The position numbers and the translations under genes were made by a program. The notes below the pieces were generated by a model. It was not told the origin of the DNA, searched no databases, and worked only from the letters and a program-made list of their open reading frames with translations. From Streptomyces nymphaeiformis (GTDB lineage Bacteria > Actinomycetota > Actinomycetes > Streptomycetales > Streptomycetaceae), in contig NZ_JACHJY010000014.1 in NCBI RefSeq assembly GCF_014203895.1, forward strand, positions 1 to 64,000: DNA of 64,000 nt, given 5' to 3'. This document shows, one piece after another, positions 8,160 through 17,725 of this stretch (within the stretch, counting starts at the first letter, position 1; the number at the start of each line of letters is the position of its first letter).

Positions 8160-9566
8160 TCAGTCGAGGGGAAGAGCGAGCAGGGCGTTCTCGATGAGTT
8201 CGGGCATGGCAGGGTGGATCCAGTACTGGCCGGTGGCCATGGCGCGGGCATCCAGACCGAAGGCCATGGCCTGGACGAGCGGCTGGATCAGCGTCGGAGC
8301 CTCGGGGCCGATGATGTGCGCGCCCAGGATCTCGCCGGTGGCCGGATCGGCCAGGACCTTGGCGAAGCCGGTGGCGTCCTCCATGGCCCAGCCGTACGCG
8401 ATGCCGCTGTACTCGCGCATCGCCGTCACGTACGGGCGGCCGGACGCCTGGGCCTCCTGCTCGGTCAGGCCGACCGCGGCGATCTTCGGCGAGGAGAAGA
8501 CGGCGTGCGGGACATGCCGGTGGTCGGTGGCGCGGAGGGCGTCGGGGTGGAGCAGGTTGTGCTGGACGACTCGGGCCTCGTGGTTGGCGACGTGCTTGAG
8601 CTGCCAGGGCGAGGAGACGTCGCCGAGTGCCCACACCCCGGGCACCGAGGTGGCCTGGTGCGCGTCCACGGTGATCCGGCCGTCGGCGTGGAGGTCGAGC
8701 CCGCCGGCGGCGGCGTCCACGAGGTCGGAGTTGGGCCGACGACCGACGGCCACCAGCAGCTCGTCGGTGTCGACGCTCTCCGCTCCCTGGGGACCTTCCA
8801 GGTCGAGACGCAGCGTGCCGTCCGGGCTCCGGTCGGCGCCCACCAGTTTGCGGTTGAGCCGGACGTCCCACTGGTCCTGGGCGAGTTCGGTGAAGCGGCG
8901 TGCGACGTCGGCGTCCTCGTGCCGCAGCAGGAGGTCGCCACGGGCGATCAGGGTGATCTCCACGCCGAGGGAGGAGAAGACGTGGGCGAGTTCGGTGGCG
9001 ACGAACCCCGAGCCGAGGACCGTCATGCGGCGCGGCAGCGCCTCCAGGCGCATGACGCTGTCGCTGGTGTGGAAGCCGAGCGACTCGTCGAGGCCGGGCA
9101 CGTCGGGCACGACGGGACGGCTGCCCGTCGCGACGACGATGCGGTCGGCCGTGAGCGTGATGGGCCCCTCGGCAGTGGCGACGGTCAGACGGCGCTCGCC
9201 GATGAACCGTGCGGTACCGCGGTAGAGGGTGACTTTGTCATGTCCGCTCGCGCGGTAGCGCTCGCCGCCTTGCGCGATCGGGTCGATGCGGCCGAAGACC
9301 CGGTCCCGTACGACGGGCCAGTCCACACCACGCAGAGCCAGGTCGACGCCCAGGGCCGCGCCGTGCTCGGGCGCCCGGGCGGTGTCGGCGGTGTGGACGA
9401 ACATCTTCGTGGGGATGCAGCCGACGTTCAGGCACGTGCCGCCGTAGCTGTCCAGCGGGCCGATGCCCTTTTCGACGAAGGCGACCTTCCAATCCGCGAA
9501 ACGCTCATCGACGATCGAGTTCCCGGAACCCGATCCGATGATGACAAGATCGAAGTGCTGCTCCAC
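8160..9566 (-). CDS. mtr: Mycothione reductase
   Basis: 468-residue flavoprotein disulfide reductase that keeps mycothiol (the actinobacterial glutathione substitute) reduced with NADPH and FAD in the cytoplasm. The FAD-binding motif GSGSGNS is near residue 11. The redox-active pair is C45/C50 in GGTCLNVGCIPTK. The NAD(P)H-binding region is VLGSGFVATELAHVFSSLG, the second FAD motif is VWALGDVSS, and the C-terminal catalytic His-Glu is in WIHPAMPELIENAL. GTG at 9566 is the start; AAGGAG lies 7 bp upstream. The length and the GSGSGN variant fit Mtr rather than lipoamide dehydrogenase or mercuric reductase. It appears monocistronic. Confidence 0.92.
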   Translation of the reverse strand: MEQHFDLVIIGSGSGNSIVDERFADWKVAFVEKGIGPLDSYGGTCLNVGCIPTKMFVHTADTARAPEHGAALGVDLALRGVDWPVVRDRVFGRIDPIAQGGERYRASGHDKVTLYRGTARFIGERRLTVATAEGPITLTADRIVVATGSRPVVPDVPGLDESLGFHTSDSVMRLEALPRRMTVLGSGFVATELAHVFSSLGVEITLIARGDLLLRHEDADVARRFTELAQDQWDVRLNRKLVGADRSPDGTLRLDLEGPQGAESVDTDELLVAVGRRPNSDLVDAAAGGLDLHADGRITVDAHQATSVPGVWALGDVSSPWQLKHVANHEARVVQHNLLHPDALRATDHRHVPHAVFSSPKIAAVGLTEQEAQASGRPYVTAMREYSGIAYGWAMEDATGFAKVLADPATGEILGAHIIGPEAPTLIQPLVQAMAFGLDARAMATGQYWIHPAMPELIENALLALPLD

Positions 9567-9709
9567 GAAAGGTCTCCTTATCGGGTCGCCGTGACGGCGC
9601 TGTCAGGAAGTCCGTGCCGGTACCGACCATGATGGCGTGTGCGGCGTGGTCCTCCCGCCGCGAGGGCTCCCGCTCAGCGCCGGATGCCGCCGTGGTTATT
9701 TCCCACCTC

Positions 9710-10411
9710 TCAGTCCAGCAGCTGCGTGAGACGCTTGAGGTCGTCGTGTACGGACTCCTTTTCCTCCGCGGTGAGGTGGACAGCGGTGGCTGCGGCAAGC
9801 GCGGACATCGCGGCGTCTCCATCGCCGAGACGAGTGGCAACGTCGGCACGCAGCACGAGAAGACGCAGCAGTTCCACGGGCGTGGGCCGCTCGTCCCGTA
9901 GACGCAGCGCCCGGTCGATGATCTGCGCGGCGCCCGTCAGGTCCTCCTTGGAGTCGGCAAGGAGGGAAGCGTGGTGCACCGCCCGGGCGAAGGTCCCTTT
10001 GGGGGCCGGGCGGTGGTGCTGGTCGTCGCTCATCTGCTGCCCGATGCGGATGCAGTTGCCGCCTGGATCGGTCATGAGGAACTGCCGCACACCGTGTGAC
10101 GCGTTCTTCAGCGGTCCGATGCGCGGCAGCCCGCGGTTCGGTACTCGCCCGTACGCCGCCTTCAGTCGGGTCCGAAAGGTCTCGTGCAGCCCGTCGATGT
10201 CGTCGGTCTGGACGATGCAGGTACTGAACGACGCGGTCGGCTCGTAGTGCTTCATCCCGAAGAAGTGCAGCTGTATGCCTCCGCATTGGACGACTGCGTA
10301 CGGACTGGGGCTCTTCTGCTGGAAGGTCACCTCGAACCCGAGGGTCGTATAGAAGTCGAGAACGGGCTGGATGGTCCGACACGGCAGGATCGGCATCGTC
10401 TTCTCGCTCAT
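9710..10411 (-). CDS. VOC/bleomycin-resistance-type protein with helical C-terminal domain
   Basis: 233-residue protein (ATG at 10411). Residues 1-115 are a single VOC module: MPILPCRTIQPVLDFYTTLG, then IQLHFFGMKHY, and a closing FLMTDPGGNCIRIG strand. This is like bleomycin-binding proteins, which sequester drug rather than cleave it. Residues 125-233 are helical, with a TPR-like character (DLTGAAQIIDRALRLRDERP, LLVLRADVATRLGDGDAAMS). No strong Shine-Dalgarno is visible; TTGACT and TAGAGT just upstream resemble a promoter, so the transcript may be nearly leaderless. An in-frame upstream start at 10429 is less likely. Confidence 0.82.
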   Translation of the reverse strand: MSEKTMPILPCRTIQPVLDFYTTLGFEVTFQQKSPSPYAVVQCGGIQLHFFGMKHYEPTASFSTCIVQTDDIDGLHETFRTRLKAAYGRVPNRGLPRIGPLKNASHGVRQFLMTDPGGNCIRIGQQMSDDQHHRPAPKGTFARAVHHASLLADSKEDLTGAAQIIDRALRLRDERPTPVELLRLLVLRADVATRLGDGDAAMSALAAATAVHLTAEEKESVHDDLKRLTQLLD

Positions 10412-10431
10412 ACCGAGCACTCTAGTCAAAC

Positions 10432-10668
10432 TTGAATAGAAGACCGAGGGGTACGTCAGCGACGCGCGTACCGGCCCTCGGTGCCCGGGGGATCGTTTCG
10501 CCTCCGTCGGCAGAAGCAGCCTCGGCAGAAGGCTGCCTGCGGCAGCACGGCGAGCGCATCACCTACGCCCTTCTTGCCGTCGCCGTCGGCCTGCTTGCCG
10601 CCGGCGGAGCGCTGAGCCTCACCGACTCCCGCTCCGTGGAGGAGCACACGATGGATGAGGCCGCCTGA
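10432..10668 (+). CDS. Possible small single-pass membrane protein
   Basis: Open frame of 78 codons (TTG start). The C-terminal part has a transmembrane-like run ITYALLAVAVGLLAAGGALS and an acidic tail. The N-terminal part is Arg/Pro-rich and unconvincing, no ribosome site is evident, and the start overlaps the promoter of the divergent VOC gene. I do not recognise the family; it may be a remnant. Confidence 0.3.
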   Translation: MNRRPRGTSATRVPALGARGIVSPPSAEAASAEGCLRQHGERITYALLAVAVGLLAAGGALSLTDSRSVEEHTMDEAA

Positions 10669-10831
10669 ACGGGCCGGTTGCCGACATGGCGACCGGCCGG
10701 GTGTCCGTAGCCGGCTGCGGGCGGCGAGGGCGGTCGGCCGGTTTCCGTATCGGCGACCGGCCGACATGGTCACGCAGGGGCGGCTGTTGTGGTTGCCTGT
10801 GGGACCAGCGCCCAGGTCGAAGGAGTATCCG

Positions 10832-11260
10832 ATGAGCAGTGCCCCTGTTCCCTTCCAGGTGTACGAGGCGGGAACGTACCTGCACGGGACGAAGGCGGAC
10901 CTCGCTCCGGGGGATCTGCTGGTTCCCGGATACGCGTCCAACTACGAGGAGGGTCGCGTGTCCCGGAACGTGTACTTCTCCGAGACCCTGGACGCCGCCG
11001 TCTGGGGTGCCGAGCTCGCCGCCGGTGACGGCGCGGGACGGATCTACGTCGTGGAGCCGACCGGTCTCGTGGAAGACGACCCCAACGTCACCGACAAGAA
11101 GTTCCCCGGCAACCCGACCCGCTCCTACCGCACGAGCGATCCCGTGCGGATCGTTTCGGAGCTCAAGGGCTGGGTCGGACACTCCCCCGAACAGATCAAG
11201 GCCATGCAAGAGGGGTTGGCCGGCCTTCGACGCCGCGGCGCCGCCACGATCCTGGACTGA
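10832..11260 (+). CDS. arr: NAD(+)-rifampin ADP-ribosyltransferase
   Basis: 142-residue enzyme of the Arr family, which inactivates rifamycins by ADP-ribosylating the ansa-chain hydroxyl. The sequence is close to textbook Arr: YEAGTYLHGTKADLAPGD, NVYFSETLDAAVWGAELA and RIYVVEPTG. Residues corresponding to the known catalytic and binding His, Tyr and Asp are visible as H18, Y48 and D83. The ATG at 10832 is preceded by AAGGAG at a good distance. The length equals that of known Arr proteins. It stands alone, with no other resistance gene in the operon, and would be predicted to confer rifampicin resistance. Confidence 0.93.
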   Translation: MSSAPVPFQVYEAGTYLHGTKADLAPGDLLVPGYASNYEEGRVSRNVYFSETLDAAVWGAELAAGDGAGRIYVVEPTGLVEDDPNVTDKKFPGNPTRSYRTSDPVRIVSELKGWVGHSPEQIKAMQEGLAGLRRRGAATILD

Positions 11261-11429
11261 CGCACGTCGGCGCCGCAGGGGGGTCGCACGGGACCGCCGG
11301 TGAACCGGCTCCGGTGGGCGACCCTCCCGAGCGCCTCGAGGAAACGGCCCGGCCGGCTGCCTTCGGCCGGCCGATGCGTTCGATCCCGCGTCATCGGCCG
11401 CCGGGCCGGCTCGCCGGCTCCGGGGTGTC

Positions 11430-12263
11430 TGTCACGAGCTCGGGCTCCATGCCCTCGGCCGGGGTGGTGAGGGGGCGGCCGGTGTCGCCGCGCCAGGCCT
11501 CGAAGGCGAGGGGCGTCGCACGCGTGCGGGTGGCGCACCACGACAGCCCGCCGGATGCTGTGGGGGGACGGGACGGGGACGGGCTTCGCCGACTCCTTCC
11601 GGGGGTGTGGCAGCAGGGCGGCCTTCACGAGGGCCAGCGTGCACGCGCCGTTCACCATCCCTCCGACCACGTCGGAGGGATGGTGCATGCCACGGTAGAC
11701 GCGGGAGGCCGCCACGAGCAGCGGGATCACAAGGAGCAGGGTCATCACGACGCGGCCCCACACGCCGTGCAGGCCTCGGGAGGCGAGGACGGCCAGTCCT
11801 CCGAAGAGGGCGACGGAGGCCCCGACATGACCGGAGGGAAAGCTGGCCGTGGGGGTGCCGGGTCCAGGTGGGGCACGTCGGGGCGCTCGCGTTCCACGAC
11901 GAGGGTGACGAGCAGGAAGACGGCGGACTACGCTGCCACCGCGACCGCGACCGCGACCGCGAGGAACGCCGCTTCCCGCCACCGGGGCACATGGGGCGCC
12001 AGGAGCAGGGCGGCCGTGCACAGGGCGGCGAGTGTGATCACGCTCCCCGTGCCGGCCAGGAGCGACGCTCCGTCGGTGAGGGCGGTGGCGAGAGGGGTGC
12101 GATGGGCGGCGAGGGCTCGGTTGACGCCGTCCTCCGCCGACAGCAGCCAGCGGTGTGCCAGGGGGCCGGTCAACAGCAGCCCCAGTGCGGCGACGGCGGC
12201 TGCCTGGACGGACAGCAGCAGGAGCGGGCGGCCGGGTCTGACTGCCTCATGCGGGATCGTCAT
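11430..12263 (-). pseudogene. PAP2-family phosphatase, inactivated
   Basis: The frame begins at ATG 12263 with membrane helices (LLLLSVQAAAVAALGLLLTG and VITLAALCTAALLLAPHVP). It then meets an in-frame TAG at 11928-11930. The coding sense resumes beyond it and needs a further 1-nt frame change near the start of FPSGHVGASVALFGGLAVLA, the active-site SGHxx motif of PAP2 lipid phosphatases. The third motif SRVYRGMHHPSDVVGG is also present. A further frame change towards the C-terminus is likely, so the 3' limit is approximate. Intact, it would be an integral membrane phosphatase acting on undecaprenyl or phosphatidic acid phosphates. Confidence 0.75.
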
Positions 12264-12820
12264 TCGTGCCGTGTTACCTGCCGAGCGCCGGTCAAACGCC
12301 CGGTGGGCGTTGCGGCCGTCACCGAGCTGCGGACCGTGTGTGGGGGGTGCCCCTAATTCCTTCTTGAGGACCGCAGTGGTGCCGAGTGGCTTCAGGGCGG
12401 TGCTCGAGTGATGAGGTCCGTTACGCCTGCTCCGGCCCTGGCCCGTGAGGTCTTTGGGTAGATCAAGCGAACGGCCACGCCCCGGTGGTGGCAGTTCGTG
12501 AGTTCCGGATGGATGCCTTGGGTGCCCCAGGCAGCCGATGCCTGCACATAGAGCGGCAGCGTCCGGTTTCCCGTAGCTGTTACCACCGATCGCCTTGATC
12601 ACTCGTTGGAGTGGTGGTGCGAGCCCGCTCCACGGTGACCTCTTGATACGCCCGAGCCGTCCGAGCTCCCGCATAGACCGAGGCCCGTGGGGTGCGCTGG
12701 TGCCACGAACGGCTAGTGAGGTGGCGGCCCGGCCTTTGCGGCCGAGGCCTGGAATTAGGTCGCTGCGTGGCCCTCATGCGCTCGTGACCAGCGCATACAC
12801 CCACCTGGGGAGGGAACATC
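12264..12820. other. Gene-free stretch; probable left end of the IS110 relic
   Basis: No protein-coding frame convinces here. The last roughly 220 bp before the transposase start correspond to the region where IS110-family elements carry their left end and bridge RNA gene. I cannot fix the element boundary, since IS110 elements lack classical inverted repeats. Confidence 0.35.
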
Positions 12821-14060
12821 TTGATCTACTGCGGAACCGACTGGGCGGAGAAGACCCACAACGTCGCCCTTGTCGATGACAGCGGGCAGCTCGTGGCCAA
12901 ACGGCACATCACCGATGACATGTCAGCCTACAAGATCCTGATCGCTCTGCTCGCCGAGCACGGCGATACAGAGGAATCCCCGATTCCTGTGGCGATCGAG
13001 ACCTCCCGCGGCCTGCTCGTTACGGTCCTTCGGACCGGGAAGCGCCAGGTCTTCGCGATCAACCCCATGGCCGCCGCTCGCTATCGCGACCGGCACGCTG
13101 TCTCCCGCAAGAAGTCCGACCCCGGCGACGCCTTGGTCCTGGCCAACACCCTCCGCACGGACATGCATGCCCACCGGCCCCTTCCAAACGACTCCGATCT
13201 GGCCCGCGCCGTTGCCGTCCTGGCACGAGCCCGGCAGGACGCCACCTGGAACCGGCAGTAGACGTCCAACCAGCTCCACTCTCTGCTCCGCGAGTACTAT
13301 CCCGCCGCCCTGGCCGCTGCCGCCAACTGGCAGAACGGCCTGTGCCGGCCCGAGATCCGCGAACTCCTCAAGACCGCCCCGACCTCTGCCGAAGCGGGCC
13401 GGCTGACTAGAACACAGATCACCGCCGTCCTCAAGCGGGCGGGCCGCAAGCGCGGCATCGAGGCGGACACAGAGCGGCTTCGAGAGGCCATCCGCGCCGA
13501 CTGGGCCCGCCAGCCACCGCTGGTCGAAGACGCCCTAGGCAAGCAGATGCTTGCCCTTCTCCTCCAGCTGGAAGCTGCATGCACCGCTGTCGACAGCCTC
13601 GCCCAGTCGGTCGAGGAGGCCTTTTCCCAGCACGAGGACGCCGAGGTCATCCTCAGCTTCCCCGGACTCGGCAGCCAGCTCGGCGCCCGGGTCCTGGCCG
13701 AGATCGGCAATGACCGGCAACGGTTCGCCGACGCCCGCGGCCTGAAGGCTTACGCCGGTTCCTCGCCCATCACCCGGGCCTCCGGGAAGAAGTCCGCGAT
13801 CACCCGCAGGTGGGTCAAGAACGACCGTCTCAACCACGCCGGATACCTCTAGGCATTCGCCGCTCTCACTTCCTCGCCCGGCGCCAAAGCGCACTACCGA
13901 AGGCGCCGTGACGACCATGGAGACTGGCATGCCTCTGCCCTGCGCAACCTCTTCAACCGGATGATCGGCCAGCTCCACCACTGCCTCCAGCATCACAAGC
14001 TGTTCGACGAGCAGGAGGCCTTCCCACCGGGCCAGTACTCGTTGAGAACGCGGCCTGACC
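12821..14060 (+). pseudogene. IS110-family transposase with two in-frame amber codons
   Basis: One continuous frame from TTG 12821 (GGGAGG upstream) gives an IS110-type recombinase. The N-terminal RuvC-like DEDD domain begins IYCGTDWAEKTHNVALVDD and has SRKKSDPGDALVLANTLRTD. The C-terminal Tnp domain has FPGLGSQLGARVLAEIGNDR, GLKAYAGSSPITRASGKKS and a conserved Ser. The frame is interrupted only by TAG at 13259-13261 (where the family has Gln) and TAG at 13850-13852 (where Trp is usual); otherwise it is not shifted. It would be inactive unless amber is suppressed. It ends near FDEQEAF. Confidence 0.85.
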
Positions 14061-14107
14061 TGCCAGGAAACTTGTCCGGGCCAGGCGGGAGCGCCGATGA
14101 TCAGGGC

Positions 14108-14415
14108 ATGAGACCAGAGGTCCTGACCTTCGTCGCCGCCGGCCCGCTGCCCGACTGGACGCTGAGGAGGAAGAGATAGATCGGCGTGTCACCCAGCTCG
14201 AAGCGATCAGCAAGCCGGTGATAGGAGAGGAAGCGGCTGCCCTCGTTGCCTGCTTCGCTCCCGACGACTGCTACGGGGTCGCCTGGACACTCCTGCACCT
14301 CATCGAGACCGGCCCCAACCCGGTCCTCAAGACCAAGCCAGCCCCAGACGCCAACGAGTGGCACCACCAGCTCCACGACCGTGCCGTGTTCGAAGAGCCC
14401 AACCCGACAACGTGA
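14108..14415 (+). pseudogene. Small conserved Streptomyces hypothetical, one frameshift
   Basis: Starts at ATG 14108 with MRPEVLTFVAAGPLPDW. A 1-nt loss near 14157 moves the sense to the next frame: DAEEEEIDRRVTQLEAISKP, then ALVACFAPDDCYGVAWTLLH, ending FEEPNPTT with TGA at 14413-14415. Both parts have strong G/C third-position use and join naturally, so this was one gene of about 100 codons. Function unknown. It lies directly behind the IS110 relic. Confidence 0.5.
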
Positions 14416-14663
14416 CGCGTTAGAGACGTGAGGTGTCCTACCTTCTAGGCGGGTTGATCGGGCCGTTCGTAGGGTCTTGTCGCCTGGGGGTTCTGGGAGG
14501 GGCTACTGAGGTGTCGCCGCTCATGGCTGAACAGGCTTGGCCGCCCGGAACCCCACCGACGGCCGGGGCCGCTCATTGAGAGGTGCGAGTAGATCGCTGA
14601 GTAGGACAACGCCGGTGAGGTCGTCTGCACGAGAGAATCCGTACGACTCATCCGGGATCACGA

Positions 14664-15400
14664 TTGAACCGCATCTGGGCCGGCATCGATGCCGGCAAGG
14701 GCCACCACCACTGCTTCGTCATCGACGGGGACGGCACCAAGCTGCTATCCAGGCGGGTGGCCAACGACGAGCCCGATCTCTTGCAGCTGATCACCGATGT
14801 TCTCGCCCTGGGCGACGAGGTGATCTGGGCCATCGACCTCGCCGACGGCGGGGCCGCCCTGGTCATCGCTCTCCTGCTCAATCACGACCAGCAGGTGCTC
14901 TACATCCCCGGCCGGACCGTGAACCGGGCCACGGCCGGCTAGCGTGGCGAGGGCAAGACCGATGCCCGCGACGCACACGTCATCGCCGGCCAGGCCCGCA
15001 TGCGCCGCGATCTACAGCCGATCAGGCCCGGCGACGAAGCCATCATCGAGCTCCGTCTCCTCACCGGCCGCCGTGCCGACCTGGTCTGCGACCACACTTG
15101 AGCCGTCAACCGCCTCCGCGGCCTCCTGACCGGCATCTTCCCCGCGTTCGAGCGCGCCCTCGACCTGGGCAACCACGGCCCCTTGGCTCTCCTCACCGGC
15201 TACCAGACACCGGCGGCCATCTGCCGCCTCGGCGCCAGCCGCCTCGAACAGTGGCTGCGGAACAGAAAGCTCCGCTAGTGCGGAGCCCTGGCCCGCACCG
15301 CTGTGGAGGCCGCCGAACGGCAGCACATCAGCGTTGCCGGAGAGAAGACAATCGCAGCCATGATCGCCACCCTCGCCCGCGATCGGCCGGGCCTCTTTCT
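14664..15400 (+). pseudogene. Second IS110-family transposase, truncated with three in-frame stops
   Basis: From TTG 14664 the frame reads NRIWAGIDAGKGHHHCFVID (RuvC-like start), DEVIWAIDLADGGAALVIAL and RGEGKTDARDAHVIAGQARM, all typical of IS110. The same frame carries TAG (14940-14942), TGA (15099-15101) and TAG (15276-15278), with good homology on both sides of each. The C-terminal Tnp domain is missing: sequence similarity stops around 15400 and other DNA follows. This is an old, dead relic of a different IS110 subtype from the copy at 12.8 kb. The 220 bp upstream (14440-14663) may be its left end. Confidence 0.8.
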
Positions 15401-15605
15401 GGAGCGCCTCGCCCGTGTTCTCGGGCCGGGGCGACGCTCGCGCCCACCGTGCGGCGGACCAGCCGCCGCGACGGCAGCGCGGGACGGCGGGACGGTTGAC
15501 CGCCGCGTACTCGTGAGGGCGCCGTCTGACACCTCAGGACGCCACGGAAACGGGCTACGGGCGACGGGCAGCGGGATGCCTCTCGCCGACTGAGGAGACG
15601 CCCGC

Positions 15606-15705
15606 CTACTCGAGCGGCAGGCGCACGGTGATGCTCTTGCCGCCCGGTTCGCGCCGCGCTTCGACGCTCTGGGCGACGGCCATGACGATCTCCAGCCCGT
15701 GCTGC
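15606..15705 (-). pseudogene. C-terminal fragment of a RsbW-like ATP-binding regulator
   Basis: Only the last 30 or so residues are recognisable: HGLEIVMAVAQSVEARREP, then GGKSITVRLPLE, ending at a TAG at 15606-15608. This is the closing G2-box and strand of the HATPase_c anti-sigma-factor kinase family, which is abundant in Streptomyces. The upstream sequence on this strand does not continue the domain. The fragment borders the truncated IS110 relic, consistent with a deletion junction near 15.4-15.7 kb. Confidence 0.5.
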
Positions 15706-15935
15706 CCGGCCCTTCCCGTGCCCTCGCCGCCTGAACGCCTCCCGCACCGCTCTGTGGCGGGAACGGGGCGGGAGCGCATGGAGGAAGGGGCTCGCGTCGA
15801 GCGCCGCCGGCGTCCGTCACGAACCCCCGTCCCGGCCCCAGCCAGGCAATCAGTCACTGACCGGCGTGTCCCGGCTCCCTGCGCATGCCGACCGGGATCC
15901 GTCGCGTGTGCACGTGCGAGGCGGCGACGCGGCCG

Positions 15936-16697
15936 TCAGGGGGCCCAGGGCGCGAGCATCTCCTTCATCGCGTCCGTCATGGCGAACTGCAGCAGGGGGC
16001 CGTAGGTGATCCGTCCGACGCCGAGGCGGCGGAAGCGTTCAAGATCGTGCCTGACCGGGTGGGCTGTGGTGTTCACCGGAATGGCCACGGCCGCGATCAC
16101 GGCGGTGAGCAGGTCGTCGTCGTCCTGGATGCTCACCGGGTAGACGCTGTCGGCGCCTGCCTGCTCCATCGCCTTGAGCCGCTCGATCGCCTCGTCCAGC
16201 ACGTCGGCGGCCTTGCCGGCGTTCTGGAACAGGTCGGTCCGTCCGTTGACCCAGACCGGGATTCCCGCGTCGTCGGCCGCCGCGCGCAGTCCGGCGATGA
16301 AGTCGGCGTGCTCCTGCGTGCTGCGCATGCGTCCGCCGTCCGAGTGGACGGTGTCCTCCAGGTTGAGGCCGACGCCGCCGGCCTCGGTGAGTCCGGCGAC
16401 GAGATCCGCGGGCCGCTGTCCGTAGCCCGCCTCCAGGTCCACGGACACGGGAACGTCGACCGAGTCGGTGATGCCGCGGACAGCGGCGAGCACTTCCTCG
16501 AAGGTCTGCCCTTCGTGATCGTCGGCCCCGCGCGAGTCGGCGAGCGGATGGCTGCCCACGGTCAGCGCCGGGAACCCGGCGGCGACTGCCGTACGCGCGG
16601 ACCAGACGTCCCACACGGTCGGCAGCACGAGCGGCTTGTGTTCGGCGTGCAACTTCTTGAGGAGTTGGGCACGTTCCACGGTCGTACGAAAGTCCAT
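15936..16697 (-). CDS. Isocitrate lyase / PEP mutase superfamily protein
   Basis: 253-residue TIM-barrel enzyme. Visible motifs are KPLVLPTVWDVWSARTAVAA, VPVSVDLEAGYG (metal-binding Asp/Glu region), VGLNLEDT, VNGRTDLF and IPVNTTAHP. This subgroup, often annotated as isocitrate lyase/phosphoenolpyruvate mutase family, lacks the long catalytic loop with Cys seen in true isocitrate lyase. It probably cleaves or forms C-C or C-P bonds of oxaloacetate-like acids; the substrate is unknown. ATG at 16697; full length for the family. It appears monocistronic and intact among decayed neighbours. Confidence 0.85.
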   Translation of the reverse strand: MDFRTTVERAQLLKKLHAEHKPLVLPTVWDVWSARTAVAAGFPALTVGSHPLADSRGADDHEGQTFEEVLAAVRGITDSVDVPVSVDLEAGYGQRPADLVAGLTEAGGVGLNLEDTVHSDGGRMRSTQEHADFIAGLRAAADDAGIPVWVNGRTDLFQNAGKAADVLDEAIERLKAMEQAGADSVYPVSIQDDDDLLTAVIAAVAIPVNTTAHPVRHDLERFRRLGVGRITYGPLLQFAMTDAMKEMLAPWAP

Positions 16698-17254
16698 AAG
16701 AGGACGCTATCCCCATATCGCCACAAAACGGCGCCGACGGGGCACTGGCGTGTGTGGAGAGTCCCGGCATGGCCCTCTGGCGAGTGGGTGGTGGCCGCGC
16801 ACGCGTCAACTCCGCCGTACGGAAACGGGAGGTTCCTGTCCACGCCCCCGGCCTCTCCGGGGCGCGCGTGCGGCGGTGGCCTGCCGCGGAGCCACCGGGC
16901 TCCCTGTGGGAGTCCGAAGGGGCCGGGCCCCTGGAGCGGCGATCCCCATCGGCCTTGCGGACACCGGGCCGGTCGGCGCCGGCACCGATCGGTGCTGGGC
17001 CGGGGTCGGTGCCGGGTTCGGTGCGCGCCCCGAAGGCCCCGACCAGAGCTGACGTGGCGACAGGCGGTGACCCGCTCCGCATCACGCCGATCGCGGTCGG
17101 TCGGCCCGTCCTGCCTTCAACTCCTCCAACTCCTCTTGCCAAATGTCTGACTGCCCGCTGCCGATGGCCATGGTCCCAACCGTGGTCCCGGCCGCGCACG
17201 GGCGGCGTTGGCATCAGGGGCCAGCCCTCCACGAGTGAAGGCGAGTTCCCCGCG
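16698..17254. other. Gene-free stretch
   Basis: Long frames exist on both strands but are Arg/Pro/Gly-rich and not protein-like. I see no RNA gene, repeat or IS end here. The promoter of the leftward PEP-mutase-like gene should lie at its left edge. Confidence 0.4.
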
Positions 17255-17605
17255 ATGGCCGATGACGCGTTTCTGTTCCTCCTGCACGAACGACACCCGC
17301 GACTCGGTGCGGCTCTGGCCGCAGTCGGCGATCTGGAGTGCTCCGAGACTCCGGCCGTGCACGGCCGGCTCCAGGCCCACGGCGTCTCCGCGTCTTCGGA
17401 GGAGGTCAGGATCCTGCCCTTCGATGCCGCGGAGTTCATCCCCGAGGGTGCCGAGCAGCTGCCGATCCCGCTGAGCCCGGACGAGACGGTGCGCGTGGAG
17501 CAGGCATGCGCGCCGCGGTCGGTCCCGACATGGAGACCGACCGAAGCCGCGTCGGCGGAGGTGTGGAGCACGGCGGTCACCAACGCAGGTTGTACGCAAC
17601 GCTGA
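17255..17605 (+). CDS. Hypothetical protein (116 aa)
   Basis: From ATG 17255: DDAFLFLLHERHPRLGAALA, then VRILPFDAAEFIPEGAEQLP and a less convincing tail. The composition and codon use of the first 85 residues look real. I do not recognise a family, and the last 30 residues may be out of frame. The frame stays open upstream to 16754, but that part does not look like protein. Confidence 0.35.
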   Translation: MADDAFLFLLHERHPRLGAALAAVGDLECSETPAVHGRLQAHGVSASSEEVRILPFDAAEFIPEGAEQLPIPLSPDETVRVEQACAPRSVPTWRPTEAASAEVWSTAVTNAGCTQR

Positions 17606-17725
17606 TGCCGTCGCAGGTGGGCACCCGCTCGGCGTCGGTGCGTCGGCATGAGCACGCCGTCAGGAGAGAGTGGCGGCAGGGCATCGCTTCCGGGGGGGTT
17701 CACACCGCCGGAACGCCGGAGAAGC

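Noticed and set aside
10680..10790. Short repeats GCCGACATGG and GCGACCGGCC before arr, considered as a CRISPR-like or operator array
   Set aside because: Only two partial copies with no regular spacing or unit length; no CRISPR array is visible anywhere in the window.
16754..17605. A long 283-codon plus-strand protein
   Set aside because: Only the last 116 codons from ATG 17255 look like protein; the rest is Arg/Pro/Gly-rich and lacks a ribosome site.
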